A stretch of 64,000 bases of DNA from Cyclobacteriaceae bacterium (GTDB lineage Bacteria > Bacteroidota > Bacteroidia > Cytophagales > Cyclobacteriaceae), in contig JANQEU010000095.1 in assembly GCA_028278225.1 (NCBI GenBank), forward strand, positions 62,001 to 126,000. The letters are read 5' to 3'. Under the pieces are notes generated by a model. The model was not told the DNA's origin, searched no databases, and worked only from the letters and a program-made list of their open reading frames with translations. Made by a program: the position numbers and the translations under genes. Shown here piece by piece: positions 17,648 through 26,336 of this stretch. How positions within the stretch are numbered: the stretch's first letter is position 1; the number at the start of each line of letters is the position of its first letter.

Positions 17648-17681
17648 GCCGATCCGTCCGCCAGCTGGCGGACGGATCGGC
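17648..17681 (-). terminator. Perfect 34-base palindrome with U-run (terminator)
   Basis: The arm GCCGATCCGTCCGCCAG is followed immediately by its exact reverse complement, with no spacer. Read on the minus strand the stem is followed by TTTTTTT (17641-17647), the form of an intrinsic terminator for the ribosomal-protein operon that ends at 17703. The stem is far more GC-rich than its surroundings. Confidence 0.8.
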
Positions 17682-17702
17682 CCTAAATCAAGATCTCAAA
17701 AC

Positions 17703-17855
17703 TTACTTGGAAAGTACGTTCTTTACTTCCACCTCCGGCACCATTTCCTCTTTGAACGAGTATGCCCCTGTCTTCTCGGACTTCACCGCCTTTATTACTT
17801 TGGCATACTTGACACCACCGGGTTGCTTAAGCGTTGCTACTACTTTCTTAGCCAT
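17703..17855 (-). CDS. DUF4295 family small protein
   Basis: A 50-residue basic protein, MAKKVVATLKQPGGVKYAKV at the start and VEVKNVLSK at the end, encoded directly after rpmG (three bases between stop and start). The position between rpmG and ftsY and the sequence match the DUF4295 family, which is conserved in Bacteroidota and probably associated with the ribosome. The stop TAA is at 17703-17705. Function is not established. Confidence 0.9.
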   Translation of the reverse strand: MAKKVVATLKQPGGVKYAKVIKAVKSEKTGAYSFKEEMVPEVEVKNVLSK

Positions 17856-17858
17856 GCT

Positions 17859-18041
17859 TTATTTAATTTCTTTATGAATTGTATGTTTCCTGAGGATCGG
17901 ATTATATTTCTTAAGCTCCAATCGATCAGGAGTATTCTTCCTGTTTTTGGTACTAATATATCTTGAGGTTCCTGGCATACCGCTATTCTTATGCTCCGTG
18001 CACTCCAAAATAACCTGAACCCTGTTTCCTTTCTTTGCCAT
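17859..18041 (-). CDS. rpmG: 50S ribosomal protein L33
   Basis: A 60-residue protein of the large ribosomal subunit: [20 protein letters not shown] at the N-terminus, then [23 protein letters not shown], the standard L33 core. Only one Cys is present, so this is the zinc-independent (C-minus) type. It sits four bases after rpmB. Confidence 0.97.
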   Translation of the reverse strand: MAKKGNRVQVILECTEHKNSGMPGTSRYISTKNRKNTPDRLELKKYNPILRKHTIHKEIK

Positions 18042-18045
18042 TTTC

Positions 18046-18285
18046 TTATACTAATACGTTACCATTGGCCCGGGCCTTCTTCAAAACCGAAGTGATCCCA
18101 TTTTTATTTATTGTTCTAAGAGCTGTGGTAGATACCTTCAATGTAACCCACCTGTCCTCCTCAGGGAGATAAAATCTCTTCTTGTGAAGGTTTGGATAGA
18201 ACTTACGTTTCGTCTTGTTGTTAGCATGAGAAACGTTGTTTCCAACTCTAGGTCTTTTCCCTGTAATTTCGCAAACTTTTGACAT
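18046..18285 (-). CDS. rpmB: 50S ribosomal protein L28
   Basis: A 79-residue protein: [20 protein letters not shown], then [19 protein letters not shown] and [13 protein letters not shown], all typical of L28. First gene of rpmB-rpmG-DUF4295. Just upstream (18288-18312) is an inverted repeat (AGTCGTTTTT and AAAAACGGACT around a single C) in the leader that might be involved in autoregulation; this is only a suggestion. Confidence 0.97.
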   Translation of the reverse strand: MSKVCEITGKRPRVGNNVSHANNKTKRKFYPNLHKKRFYLPEEDRWVTLKVSTTALRTINKNGITSVLKKARANGNVLV

Positions 18286-18431
18286 TCCTATAGTCGTTTT
18301 TCAAAAACGGACTGCAAATATCATAATATTAAAAGTATAATCAAAAATGGAATATTAAATAATTTTTGGACTCATGAACCGGAATATTTCTGATCCGGCA
18401 TTTCCGACGTGAACAATCAGATTAAAAAAAG

Positions 18432-18439
18432 TAGATTTG
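18432..18439 (+). promoter_or_regulatory. -7 element TAGATTTG upstream of rocD
   Basis: A perfect TAnnTTTG box 48 bases before the rocD ATG. I do not see a convincing TTTG at the -33 position. Confidence 0.4.
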
Positions 18440-18487
18440 CACGTGCATAAGCAGACGTATTTTTTATTAACCCTGAATTGAATTGTC

Positions 18488-19765
18488 ATGGCTGAACTGA
18501 CGCTGACCAGCAACGATTTAATGGAACTTGAGAACCGGTACGGTGCTCATAATTATCACCCCCTGCCTGTGGTTTTAGCAAGAGGAGAGGGCGTTTATGT
18601 ATGGGATGTGGAGGGCAACAAGTATTATGACTTTTTATCTGCCTATTCTGCCGTCAACCAGGGGCATTGCCATCCTAAAATCGTTGAGGCGCTGAAAAGT
18701 CAGGCAGAAACCCTGACCTTAACCTCAAGAGCATTCTATTCCGACATCCTGGGTCAATATGAAAAATATATCACAACATATTTTGGCTTTGATAAGGTCC
18801 TCCCGATGAATACTGGTGCGGAAGGAGTGGAAACAGCCATCAAGATCTGCAGGAAATGGGGCTATGAGAAAAAGAACGTCCCTGAAAATAAAGGTCAGAT
18901 CATTGTATTTGACCAGAACTTCCATGGAAGGACGACGACGATCGTCTCATTCTCCAGTGATCCCGATGCCCGCAGGAACTTCGGGCCATTCACGCACGGG
19001 TTTGTAAAGGTAGCTTACAACGACCTTGAATCCTTGCAGGAAGCCTTTGACGAGCATCCAAACATTATCGGAGTTCTGGTCGAACCTATCCAGGGTGAGG
19101 CTGGAGTTGTAGTCCCCAATGACGACTTTATCCCGGGGATCGCAAAAATGTGCAGTGAATACAACGCCCTTTTTATTGCGGATGAGATTCAGACGGGAAT
19201 TGCCAGGACCGGCAGTCTACTGGCAATTTGCGGTGACTGCACCTGCAAAGGTCATTGTGAGCGACAAAAGTCATACACCAAGCCGGATATTTTGATCTTG
19301 GGTAAGGCGCTTTCGGGAGGTACCTATCCGGTTTCAGCAGTGCTGGCCGACAATGAGGTCATGGAAGTCATTACTCCCGGTACCCACGGCTCTACTTACG
19401 GTGGAAATCCATTAGCCTGTAAAGTTGCAATGGCAGCCCTTGAGGTCGTAAATGATGAGTATCTGGCTCAAAATGCACGAAAACTCGGCAAGATCTTCAG
19501 AGATCGAATGAAAAGGCTGATTGAAAAATCACCCCTGGTCCGATTGGTAAGAGGCAAAGGTCTTTTAAACGCCATTGTAATTGACGACCATCCTGACAGC
19601 TCAACCGCCTGGGACATATGTGTGGCACTCAAGGATAATGGATTGATTGCCAAACCCACACATGGTAATATCATCCGGTTTGCGCCTCCCCTGGTCATGA
19701 CTGAAGAGGAATTGCACGAGTGTTGCGATATTATTGAAAAGACGATCCTGAATTTTAAAGGATAG
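18488..19765 (+). CDS. rocD: Ornithine aminotransferase
   Basis: A 425-residue PLP class-III aminotransferase converting ornithine and 2-oxoglutarate to glutamate semialdehyde and glutamate. Clear signatures: [70 protein letters not shown] and the PLP lysine in [15 protein letters not shown]. One unusual point is a Cys-rich insertion at residues 248-257 ([10 protein letters not shown]), between the EIQTG motif and the PLP lysine, where the textbook enzymes have a short acidic segment. It stands alone in front of a TauE-like permease gene. Confidence 0.93.
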   Translation: MAELTLTSNDLMELENRYGAHNYHPLPVVLARGEGVYVWDVEGNKYYDFLSAYSAVNQGHCHPKIVEALKSQAETLTLTSRAFYSDILGQYEKYITTYFGFDKVLPMNTGAEGVETAIKICRKWGYEKKNVPENKGQIIVFDQNFHGRTTTIVSFSSDPDARRNFGPFTHGFVKVAYNDLESLQEAFDEHPNIIGVLVEPIQGEAGVVVPNDDFIPGIAKMCSEYNALFIADEIQTGIARTGSLLAICGDCTCKGHCERQKSYTKPDILILGKALSGGTYPVSAVLADNEVMEVITPGTHGSTYGGNPLACKVAMAALEVVNDEYLAQNARKLGKIFRDRMKRLIEKSPLVRLVRGKGLLNAIVIDDHPDSSTAWDICVALKDNGLIAKPTHGNIIRFAPPLVMTEEELHECCDIIEKTILNFKG

Positions 19766-19845
19766 GACATTTAATTTCAATATTCTCACTAACCCATCGG
19801 GATAGCACACAGGGCAGGGACACGAATGTATAACAATCACCATCA

Positions 19846-20598
19846 ATGATAGATTTGTTCGGTTATTCCCTGGAATTTCAGGACCTCATGATTTTACTTT
19901 TAATTGGTCTTCTGATTGGGATGGCAAAAACAGGAGTACATGGCGCGGGAATGATTGCTGTCCCACTTCTTGCAATTTTGTTTGGGGGTAAAAACTCCAC
20001 TGGCCTGATGTTACCTGTTTTGTCATTTGCCGATGTCTTTGGTGTTTGGTACTATCACAGGCATGCCAAATGGGAACACCTGAGAAAATTGCTTCCATCT
20101 GCAGTTATCGGTGTGGCTATGGGAACATATCTGGGCAACCTGATAGATGATCATCTGTTTCGACAGCTTATGGCATCGATCATTTTTGTCAGTCTTGGAA
20201 TTATGGTCTGGATGGAAAGATCAAAGAGAGGCAAAATTCCTACCTCAAAGTGGTTTGCATACAGCATGGGGATTCTTGGCGGCGTAACCACGATGGTGGG
20301 AAACCTGGCAGGTACGGTAATGGCATTGTATCTGCTCTCGATGAGGCTACCTAAAAACGAGTTTGTAGGAACCGCCGCCTGGTTTTTCCTTATAATTAAC
20401 CTGATTAAAGTTCCATTTCACGTAATAGCCTGGAAGACAATTACACTTAATTCTTTTTTACTGGACACCATTACTATACCCGGTGTAGCCGTAGGTGCTT
20501 TTTTAGGAATTATCATCGTAAAAAAGATATCCGAAAAATACTACAGGTGGTTTATCATCCTGATGACGGCAATAGCTTCCATTTTCATGATAATTTAG
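19846..20598 (+). CDS. TauE/SafE family permease
   Basis: A 250-residue integral membrane protein with about eight hydrophobic segments in two related halves, each starting with the family pattern (LIGLLIGMAKTGVHGAG and GILGGVTTMVGNLAGTVMALYLL). TauE/SafE proteins export sulfite, sulfoacetate or related anions, or act in metal/sulfur homeostasis; the substrate here is unknown. It lies 80 bases after rocD and 27 bases before a YCF48-like lipoprotein, so the latter two are likely cotranscribed. Confidence 0.9.
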   Translation: MIDLFGYSLEFQDLMILLLIGLLIGMAKTGVHGAGMIAVPLLAILFGGKNSTGLMLPVLSFADVFGVWYYHRHAKWEHLRKLLPSAVIGVAMGTYLGNLIDDHLFRQLMASIIFVSLGIMVWMERSKRGKIPTSKWFAYSMGILGGVTTMVGNLAGTVMALYLLSMRLPKNEFVGTAAWFFLIINLIKVPFHVIAWKTITLNSFLLDTITIPGVAVGAFLGIIIVKKISEKYYRWFIILMTAIASIFMII

Positions 20599-20625
20599 CA
20601 GGGAATCAAATCCGGCTCTTTCATC

Positions 20626-21654
20626 ATGCTAAAATGGGTCATCCCGCTAATTGCAATTTGCTCATGCTCAAAAGCTGAATTGACTTATAGTCTAATTCCC
20701 CAGGAGGCGAATACCAACAGCCTCATCATCGGACTACACATCATGAATGAGAGTGAAGTATGGGCGAGCGGAACCAACAGTACGGTTCTCCGAACTTTAA
20801 ATGGCGGAGATTCCTGGGAAGTTTTTGAATACCCTCAGGCAGATACGCTCCAGTTCCGTGACATTTACGGATTTCCCCCGGAGGAGGCGATAGTACTGAG
20901 TATAGGTGAGGGTGAAGCTTCTCAAATCCTGAAGTTCCGGATACCGGAAAACTGGTCAACAACATATGTAATGGATCATCCGAAAGGTTTCCTGGATTGC
21001 ATAGACTTCTGGGATGAGCGAAGAGGTCTGGCATACGGGGATTCCTTCGATGAGACGCCTTTCATCCTCAGAACCAATGACGGCGGTGAGTCCTGGGAAC
21101 GAGTGGCCAATGGATTACCATTAGCCGGAAAGGGTGAAGGTGGTTTCGCGGCAAGTGGTACGTGCATTGAAATAGGTGAAAATGGACAGGCCTGGATCGG
21201 AACCGGCGCCGGGGGTAACGCCCGGTTGCTATACACTCCGGACTTTGGCAACACCTGGCAACCGATACCGACTCCAATGGTCAAAGGGCCAAGCGCCGGA
21301 ATAACCTCCGTGAGATTCAGCAATGATCTGGGCTTCATCGCAGGTGGTGATCTGGCTATTACCGATACCCTTACTAACAACCTGTTTGTCACAAACGATC
21401 TGGGATCAACATGGCAGGCCTGTGGGCCTCCCAAAACAATGGGGGCGTTTTATGGAAGCGCTTTAAATCGATTCGGAGGGCAACATATCATCATTATCTG
21501 CGGACCAAATGGGGCAGATATTTCACTGGATAATGGAGCATCGTGGGTCAATATATTGAGGGATGATCTTTGGACAACGGATTTGCATTCATCTGGAACA
21601 GGCTGGATAGCCGGGAGAGATGGGAAACTTTACAAAATACAATTCTCCATATGA
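20626..21654 (+). CDS. YCF48/BNR-type beta-propeller lipoprotein
   Basis: A 342-residue secreted beta-propeller. The N-terminus (KWVIPLIAICSCSKAE) is a signal peptide with a probable lipobox ICSC. The body contains Asp-box-like blades such as TVLRTLNGGDSWEVF, FILRTNDGGESWERV, LYTPDFGNTWQPI, FVTNDLGSTWQ and ISLDNGASWVN, typical of the YCF48/BNR family (photosystem-assembly-like and glycosidase-like propellers). Function in Bacteroidota is unknown. It ends 34 bases before hemB, whose -7 element overlaps this spacer. Confidence 0.85.
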   Translation: MLKWVIPLIAICSCSKAELTYSLIPQEANTNSLIIGLHIMNESEVWASGTNSTVLRTLNGGDSWEVFEYPQADTLQFRDIYGFPPEEAIVLSIGEGEASQILKFRIPENWSTTYVMDHPKGFLDCIDFWDERRGLAYGDSFDETPFILRTNDGGESWERVANGLPLAGKGEGGFAASGTCIEIGENGQAWIGTGAGGNARLLYTPDFGNTWQPIPTPMVKGPSAGITSVRFSNDLGFIAGGDLAITDTLTNNLFVTNDLGSTWQACGPPKTMGAFYGSALNRFGGQHIIIICGPNGADISLDNGASWVNILRDDLWTTDLHSSGTGWIAGRDGKLYKIQFSI

Positions 21655-21675
21655 CAGGCTTTTGCAGGTTGGTGC

Positions 21676-21683
21676 TACCTTTG
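21676..21683 (+). promoter_or_regulatory. -7 element TACCTTTG four bases before hemB ATG
   Basis: A perfect TAnnTTTG box ends four bases before the hemB start codon, which would put transcription start at or very near the A of ATG (leaderless). The same four-base arrangement is seen at 43633 and 55036. Confidence 0.5.
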
Positions 21684-21687
21684 TCGC

Positions 21688-22662
21688 ATGCTCCGAAGAC
21701 CCAGAAGGCTTAGAAAATCCGGTGCCATTCGTGATCTGGCACGAGAAACGGTGGTTTCAACAGACGACCTGATATTCCCCCTGTTTCTATTGGACGGGAA
21801 CAAACAAAAGACAGAAGTTGCATCCATGCCAGGGATTTTCCGTCTGAGCCTGGATCTCATGCTCAGGGAAATCGAAGAGTGTATGAATCTTGGCATCCGG
21901 GCATTCGACATTTTCCCGGTGGTGGACGAGTCTCACAAGGACAAAAGCGCATCCCGGAGCTTTGACAAAACCTTTTTCTATCCGAAAGCCCTGTCCGAAA
22001 TAAAATCAAAATTTCCGGAAGCCTTGATCATTACGGATGTGGCAATGGATCCTTACAGTTCAGACGGTCACGATGGCATTGTGAAAGACGGTAAGATCCT
22101 GAACGACGAAACATTGGAGATCCTTGGGAAAATGGCTCTGACCCAGGCTGAAACCGGAGTCGATTTTATCGGACCCTCTGATATGATGGATGGGCGGGTT
22201 GGGTATTTGAGAAAAGTCCTGGATGAAAATGGATTTCAGGATACCGGAATTATCTCATACACGGCGAAGTACGCGAGCGCTTTTTACGGACCATTCAGAG
22301 ATGCACTTGATTCTGCACCGAAATTTGGAGACAAAAAAACCTATCAGATGGATCCGGCCAATCGAACGGAAGCGCTGGTGGAAGGACAACTTGATTACGA
22401 GGAAGGGGCCGACATTATTATGGTCAAACCCGCACTACCCTACCTGGATGTGATCAGCGATATGCGAGATAATCTTCCGGTCCCCATTGCAGCATACAAC
22501 GTATCAGGTGAATACGCGATGATCAAAGCCGCCGCTGAAAAGGGATGGCTGGACGGTGCAAAAACCATGGACGAATGCCTGCTGGCGATAAAACGGGCAG
22601 GGGCCAGCATGATCCTCACTTATTTTGCGAAGGAGTTTGCAGAGACCAGGGGAAATTATTAG
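21688..22662 (+). CDS. hemB: Delta-aminolevulinic acid dehydratase (porphobilinogen synthase)
   Basis: A 324-residue enzyme that condenses two 5-aminolevulinate molecules to porphobilinogen in haem synthesis. The two active-site lysines are in ISYTAKYASAFYGPF and IIMVKPALPYLD. The metal region reads TDVAMDPYSSDGHDG, with Asp in place of the zinc-binding Cys of the Cys-type enzymes, so it should be a Mg-dependent form. The flap RTEALVE and the C-terminal YFAKEFAE are standard. Start ATG 21688 is preceded by no Shine-Dalgarno but by a -7 element. Confidence 0.96.
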   Translation: MLRRPRRLRKSGAIRDLARETVVSTDDLIFPLFLLDGNKQKTEVASMPGIFRLSLDLMLREIEECMNLGIRAFDIFPVVDESHKDKSASRSFDKTFFYPKALSEIKSKFPEALIITDVAMDPYSSDGHDGIVKDGKILNDETLEILGKMALTQAETGVDFIGPSDMMDGRVGYLRKVLDENGFQDTGIISYTAKYASAFYGPFRDALDSAPKFGDKKTYQMDPANRTEALVEGQLDYEEGADIIMVKPALPYLDVISDMRDNLPVPIAAYNVSGEYAMIKAAAEKGWLDGAKTMDECLLAIKRAGASMILTYFAKEFAETRGNY

Positions 22663-22769
22663 CCCGTTTTTTCGGATTCTCCTGAGTTTGACACCATTTT
22701 GAGATAACATACCGGTAATGAGCCTATTGAAAAATGACTTTCGATATACAAATTATCGCATACCAGATA

Positions 22770-22915
22770 TCTATTTGGATTTGCTGCGTGTCTCTGTGGA
22801 GTCCTCTTTTTTAACCGCAAAGCCGCTGAGTCGCTAAGCAGATAGCGCATGAACATACTAAAATTTCAATACCAACCTCAGCGTCCTTTGCGTCCCGGCG
22901 GTGAGATGCATTGTA
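22770..22915. repeat. Intergenic repeat-like block with CGCAAAG/CTTTGCG words
   Basis: The 253 bases between hemB and the GroES-like gene hold no gene. They contain TTAACCGCAAAGCCGCTGAG (22812-22831) and, about 60 bases on, CTTTGCGTCCCGGCGGTGAG, which is close to its reverse complement, plus TGCTGCGTGTCTCTGTGG on the left. This is the style of a noncoding element found between genes in many bacteria; the copy looks decayed. Confidence 0.45.
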
Positions 22916-23296
22916 TCAGTCAAAAAGATCCTCCTCGCGTTCAAGCATCAATATGGCGGATTGTGGGACGATGAAGTATTTTTCTCCTTCAAACTTGATC
23001 TCGAACGAACTCTTCTGAAGGAAAATTGCCTTGTCACCCTCCTTAGCCTGCAATGGAACGTATTTGACTTTCTCTTCCTCAGGCTTCCAGTCATCGTCCT
23101 CATCCATGGCAAAAGGAATGGGGTAACCGGGACCGGCTTTTACAATATACCCGGACTGTATTTTTTCTTTTTCCTGAACCCCGGGCGGCAAGTATATCCC
23201 GCTGGCTGTCTTTTCGGATTCCTTTTGAGGCTTGATCAACACACGATCTCCCACCACTATCAGCCTCTTCAACTTATTGTCTGCAGTCAATTCCAT
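22916..23296 (-). CDS. GroES-like co-chaperonin family protein
   Basis: A 126-residue Cpn10-family protein, about 30 residues longer than GroES. The opening RLIVVGDRVLIKP and the mobile-loop equivalent KTASGIYLPPGVQEKEKIQSG, then GYIVKAGPG, fit GroES. The difference is an acidic insertion (MDEDDDWKPEEEKVKY) in the second half before GDKAIFLQKSSFEIKFEGEKYFIVPQSAILML. There is no groEL beside it. It follows rmuC by 36 bases but has its own promoter. Whether it caps GroEL or has another role is not known. Confidence 0.88.
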   Translation of the reverse strand: MELTADNKLKRLIVVGDRVLIKPQKESEKTASGIYLPPGVQEKEKIQSGYIVKAGPGYPIPFAMDEDDDWKPEEEKVKYVPLQAKEGDKAIFLQKSSFEIKFEGEKYFIVPQSAILMLEREEDLFD

Positions 23297-23311
23297 CTCC
23301 TAAAAATGGGG

Positions 23312-23344
23312 CAAATTTAAAAAAATAACTTTCTATCCCTCAAA
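23312..23344 (-). promoter_or_regulatory. Predicted promoter of the GroES-like gene
   Basis: On the minus strand TTTG (23341-23344) and TAAATTTG (23312-23319) are 21 bases apart, a full match to the Bacteroidota -33/-7 consensus. The -33 box lies inside the last codons of rmuC. An AGGAG ribosome-binding site directly precedes the ATG. Confidence 0.6.
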
Positions 23345-24718
23345 AAGGTTTGTTTGCTCAATCGGCAGTTTTTCAATATCCTCCTTAACCATAACGTCCG
23401 CCCTATCGAGGAGCTTCTTATCCATGGTTTTTGAGGTCTTAGCCCCCAGCTCCTTAAGCCGCTCGGTCTTTCGGATAAGATTATCTTTTCCTGAATAGAG
23501 CTTTTTCATCGCTTCTTCATAGGTGTTTTGGGTGGACTTCAGGGACTGACCGACTTTTACCAGGTCATCGACAAAAGCCTTGAACTTGTCATAAAGAGCC
23601 CCTCCCTGCCGGGCTATTTCAAGTGCATTGCGATTTTGGTACTCATGCCGCCAGATGTTTGCCACTGTCCTTAATGTCGCCACCAATGTAGCAGGGCTAA
23701 CAATGATGATATTCTTCGTATGTGCATCATTATACAGTTCTCCCCCCTCTTGCACTATCAGCGCAAAAGCCGCCTCAATCGGAATGAACATTAAAACATA
23801 ATCCAACGAACCTCCATCAAAAAGCTGATTGTAATTCTTGCCTGAAAGGTTCTTGATATGGGCTTTCACAGAAAGTAAATGCTCCTTCAGGTGCCGTTCA
23901 CGATCTTCTTCTGATTCAGCATTTGCATATTTTTCGTAGGCTGTTAAAGTAGCTTTCGCGTCGATCACTAGGTTCTTATTTTCCGGGAGTCTTATGATCA
24001 CATCCGGCCTCAATCTTCTGCCTTCTTCTGTGGAATATGACTCCTGCGTGAAGTATTCCCTGTCCTTTTCAAGTCCGGATTGTTCCAGTATTCTCTCCAG
24101 CACCAATTCTCCCCAATTACCCTGGATCCGGGTATCACCTTTCAATGCCCTGGTAAGGTTTTCCGCTTCCTGGCTCATTTTTTTATTCAGCTCCCTCAGA
24201 CTAACGATCTGCTCTCTCAAGGCCGTATTTCTTTCCAGGCTCTCCTTATTCGTTTGCTCCACTTTCTTTTCAAATTCATTGATCTTTTCTCCAAGGGGCC
24301 TTAGCAGATCATAAAGATTCGTTTTGTTTTGGTCTGTGAATTTTTTTGTCTTTTCTTCAAAAATCTCATTCGCCAGGTTCTTAAATTGATTGGTGAATCT
24401 CTCCTGTAGCTCGGTGATCTCACTTTTTTGTTCGCCCAACCTTTCGTGAAGATTTTTATAATCCGACTCAAGAGATGCTTTTTCGCGACTCAGCAAAATG
24501 TATTTTTCTCTCTCCTGCCTGAGTTCGGAATTCAATTGGGTCAGATCCTTTTGATGATTTTGACCCCTTTCACGTTCCATTTTTAGTTCGACATCCAGTC
24601 TCTGTAGTTGTTTGGAGTCGCCATTGGTACGCTGGAACTTAATTTTTCCCAGCAAAAAACCAATTGCTATTCCGGAAACAAGCCCCACCGCCATGAGTAA
24701 GATCACCGTCAAATCCAT
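23333..24718 (-). CDS. rmuC: DNA recombination protein RmuC
   Basis: A 461-residue RmuC protein. Residues 2-24 form a membrane helix (LTVILLMAVGLVSGIAIGFLLG); ~30-200 is a long coiled coil rich in E, K, Q and R; ~200-430 is the RmuC nuclease-like core with QGNWGELVLERILEQSGL, RPDVIIRLPENKNLVIDAK (acidic/Lys catalytic-type pattern) and DYVLMFIPIEAAFALI. Loss of RmuC affects inversion between short repeats in E. coli. Monocistronic upstream of the GroES-like gene. Confidence 0.95.
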   Translation of the reverse strand: MDLTVILLMAVGLVSGIAIGFLLGKIKFQRTNGDSKQLQRLDVELKMERERGQNHQKDLTQLNSELRQEREKYILLSREKASLESDYKNLHERLGEQKSEITELQERFTNQFKNLANEIFEEKTKKFTDQNKTNLYDLLRPLGEKINEFEKKVEQTNKESLERNTALREQIVSLRELNKKMSQEAENLTRALKGDTRIQGNWGELVLERILEQSGLEKDREYFTQESYSTEEGRRLRPDVIIRLPENKNLVIDAKATLTAYEKYANAESEEDRERHLKEHLLSVKAHIKNLSGKNYNQLFDGGSLDYVLMFIPIEAAFALIVQEGGELYNDAHTKNIIIVSPATLVATLRTVANIWRHEYQNRNALEIARQGGALYDKFKAFVDDLVKVGQSLKSTQNTYEEAMKKLYSGKDNLIRKTERLKELGAKTSKTMDKKLLDRADVMVKEDIEKLPIEQTNLFEG

Positions 24719-24935
24719 GTATCAAATTTACATCAATATTGCGATAAGGAACCAGCACTCCGGTTTTGGGGTTGAGTGAATGAATTGAGTGTTCATAACC
24801 CAAATAATGAAATCACAGTTTTAAAGCAAATACAGGGCTAAAATTGAGGATGATCAAAATTCTCTTTATTTGGTATTCCGAAAAATTTGCTGTTTGATCT
24901 TTCTTTGAATAATTGAATGACCGTTATTTCCGCAT

Positions 24936-25694
24936 ATGTGTTTAATTGCCTTTGCATTAAATCAGCATAAAGAATTTCCACTGATTCTTATCGCAAACAG
25001 GGATGAGTTTTACGAGCGCCCTACCAAGGCGGCTCACAAGTGGGACGAGGAAGGTATCTATGCCGGAAAAGACCTTAAAGCGGGTGGTACGTGGATGGGT
25101 ATCTCGACAGGTGGCAGATTTTCAGCAGTCACAAACTACAGGGACATAAGTAACATCCAAGCAACCGCAAAAAGCAGAGGTGAATTAACAACTGACTTTC
25201 TGAGGTCAGACATCACTCCCAATGAATTCCTGAATCAACTTCATAAAAGGTCAGAAGCCTATAATGGATTCAATCTGCTGACGTTAACAAATCATAGCAT
25301 TTATCACTACAGTAACTATGAAGGTAAGATCAATAAAATAGATGAGGGAATTCATGGTCTTAGTAACGCATTTTTGAACAGCCCCTGGCCAAAGGTTGAG
25401 AAGATCAAAAAAAGATTTGAAAAGGTAATCAAGTCGTCGTTTAACGTGGATGATTTATTTGAATTGCTGGAAGATGACACAAGGGCTGATGATCAGGATT
25501 TACCTAGAACTGGTGTCCCCCTCGACTGGGAAAGAGCATTGTCTCCGATATGCATCAGAACTGAAAACTATGGAACCTGCAGCAGTTCTATTTTATTGAA
25601 GGATAAGAGTAATCATGTTACTTTCATAGAAAAGACTCATTCTGTGGGTGGAAGGAAAGCCGAAAAAAATGCATTTGAGTTTGATATAAAATGA
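24936..25694 (+). CDS. NRDE/TANGO2 family protein
   Basis: A 252-residue cytoplasmic protein starting MCLIAFAL and carrying LILIANRDEFYERPT, the NRDE motif that names the family, followed by AGKDLKAGGTWMGIS and FSAVTNYRD. The start Met followed by Cys2 resembles N-terminal nucleophile hydrolases. The human relative TANGO2 is linked to haem/lipid metabolism; the bacterial function is unsettled. It overlaps the next lipoprotein gene by four bases (ATGA). Confidence 0.93.
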   Translation: MCLIAFALNQHKEFPLILIANRDEFYERPTKAAHKWDEEGIYAGKDLKAGGTWMGISTGGRFSAVTNYRDISNIQATAKSRGELTTDFLRSDITPNEFLNQLHKRSEAYNGFNLLTLTNHSIYHYSNYEGKINKIDEGIHGLSNAFLNSPWPKVEKIKKRFEKVIKSSFNVDDLFELLEDDTRADDQDLPRTGVPLDWERALSPICIRTENYGTCSSSILLKDKSNHVTFIEKTHSVGGRKAEKNAFEFDIK

Positions 25695-26152
25695 GAAGGT
25701 TTTTGTTCTCCATTTCATTCTTTTCCATGGTCGTCATGATCGCATGTGACACCAATGACGGACTAAGCGGGGACCTCGTCAATGGCAAAATAAATGGCGA
25801 AGAATGGCAGTTTCAATATGCAAAGGTGTTTTATAGCTTCAATAATGAATATGAGGTGGAAATGTACGGTCAGCATGAAAGGGAAACGGACCCCTGTGCG
25901 ATCAACAGTATCAACAGCTACATTTCAGTAACCCTTCCCGGCGCTGAAGGGGTTTACACTTTACCATTTGCCCAGGAAAACGGATCTCTCAAGTTTCATC
26001 TTCCAGGGGTCGGTCAGCAATTTTATGTCGCCAATAGTGGGTTCATTGAAATCATATCAATTTCCGGTAGAAGAATTGCCGGTTATCTGCAGGCCGGTTT
26101 TGATGAAGACAACACTGTCGAGGGGACGTTCATATTTGACCGATGTAATTAA
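25691..26152 (+). CDS. Small beta-rich lipoprotein of unknown function
   Basis: Unrecognised 153-residue lipoprotein with signal RRFLFSISFFSMVVMIAC (lipobox MIAC). The mature part begins with the pattern LVNGKINGEEWQFQYAKVFYS, common in Bacteroidota lipoproteins with a beta-sandwich, and ends GYLQAGFDEDNTVEGTFIFDRCN. Two Cys in the mature region (DPCAIN and the penultimate Cys) could pair. Coupled to the NRDE gene by ATGA overlap. Confidence 0.75.
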   Translation: MRRFLFSISFFSMVVMIACDTNDGLSGDLVNGKINGEEWQFQYAKVFYSFNNEYEVEMYGQHERETDPCAINSINSYISVTLPGAEGVYTLPFAQENGSLKFHLPGVGQQFYVANSGFIEIISISGRRIAGYLQAGFDEDNTVEGTFIFDRCN

Positions 26153-26170
26153 GGATTTGTCTTTAATACA

Positions 26171-26333
26171 TGTTATAACAGGCGTTACATTATAAATTTT
26201 AACTTTATACCTATTATAATAGATACTAAGAAGGAATAGTTAGATAAAGTCTCTGTAATTCAATATTTAATATCTAATTTAGCAGGTGTTAATAAGGAAT
26301 TTACGGCTTAATATATAATTTAAAAGGTATTAC
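26171..26333 (+). promoter_or_regulatory. Candidate HipB operator region
   Basis: The AT-rich spacer before hipB holds two perfect palindromes, TGTTATAACA (26171-26180) and CTATTATAATAG (26211-26222), and three similar words in the same orientation, AGGCGTTAC (26180), AGGTGTTAA (26284) and AGGTATTAC (26325). HipB-type antitoxins bind such repeats to repress their own operon. Assignment is by position only. Confidence 0.35.
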
Positions 26334-26336
26334 GCT

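Noticed and set aside
17610..17966. 118-codon plus-strand open frame over the ribosomal operon
   Set aside because: It crosses the terminator palindrome and is antisense to DUF4295 and rpmG.
20626..21654. Photosystem-assembly function for the YCF48-like protein
   Set aside because: The Asp-box propeller is shared with cyanobacterial YCF48, but nothing else in the window is photosynthetic.
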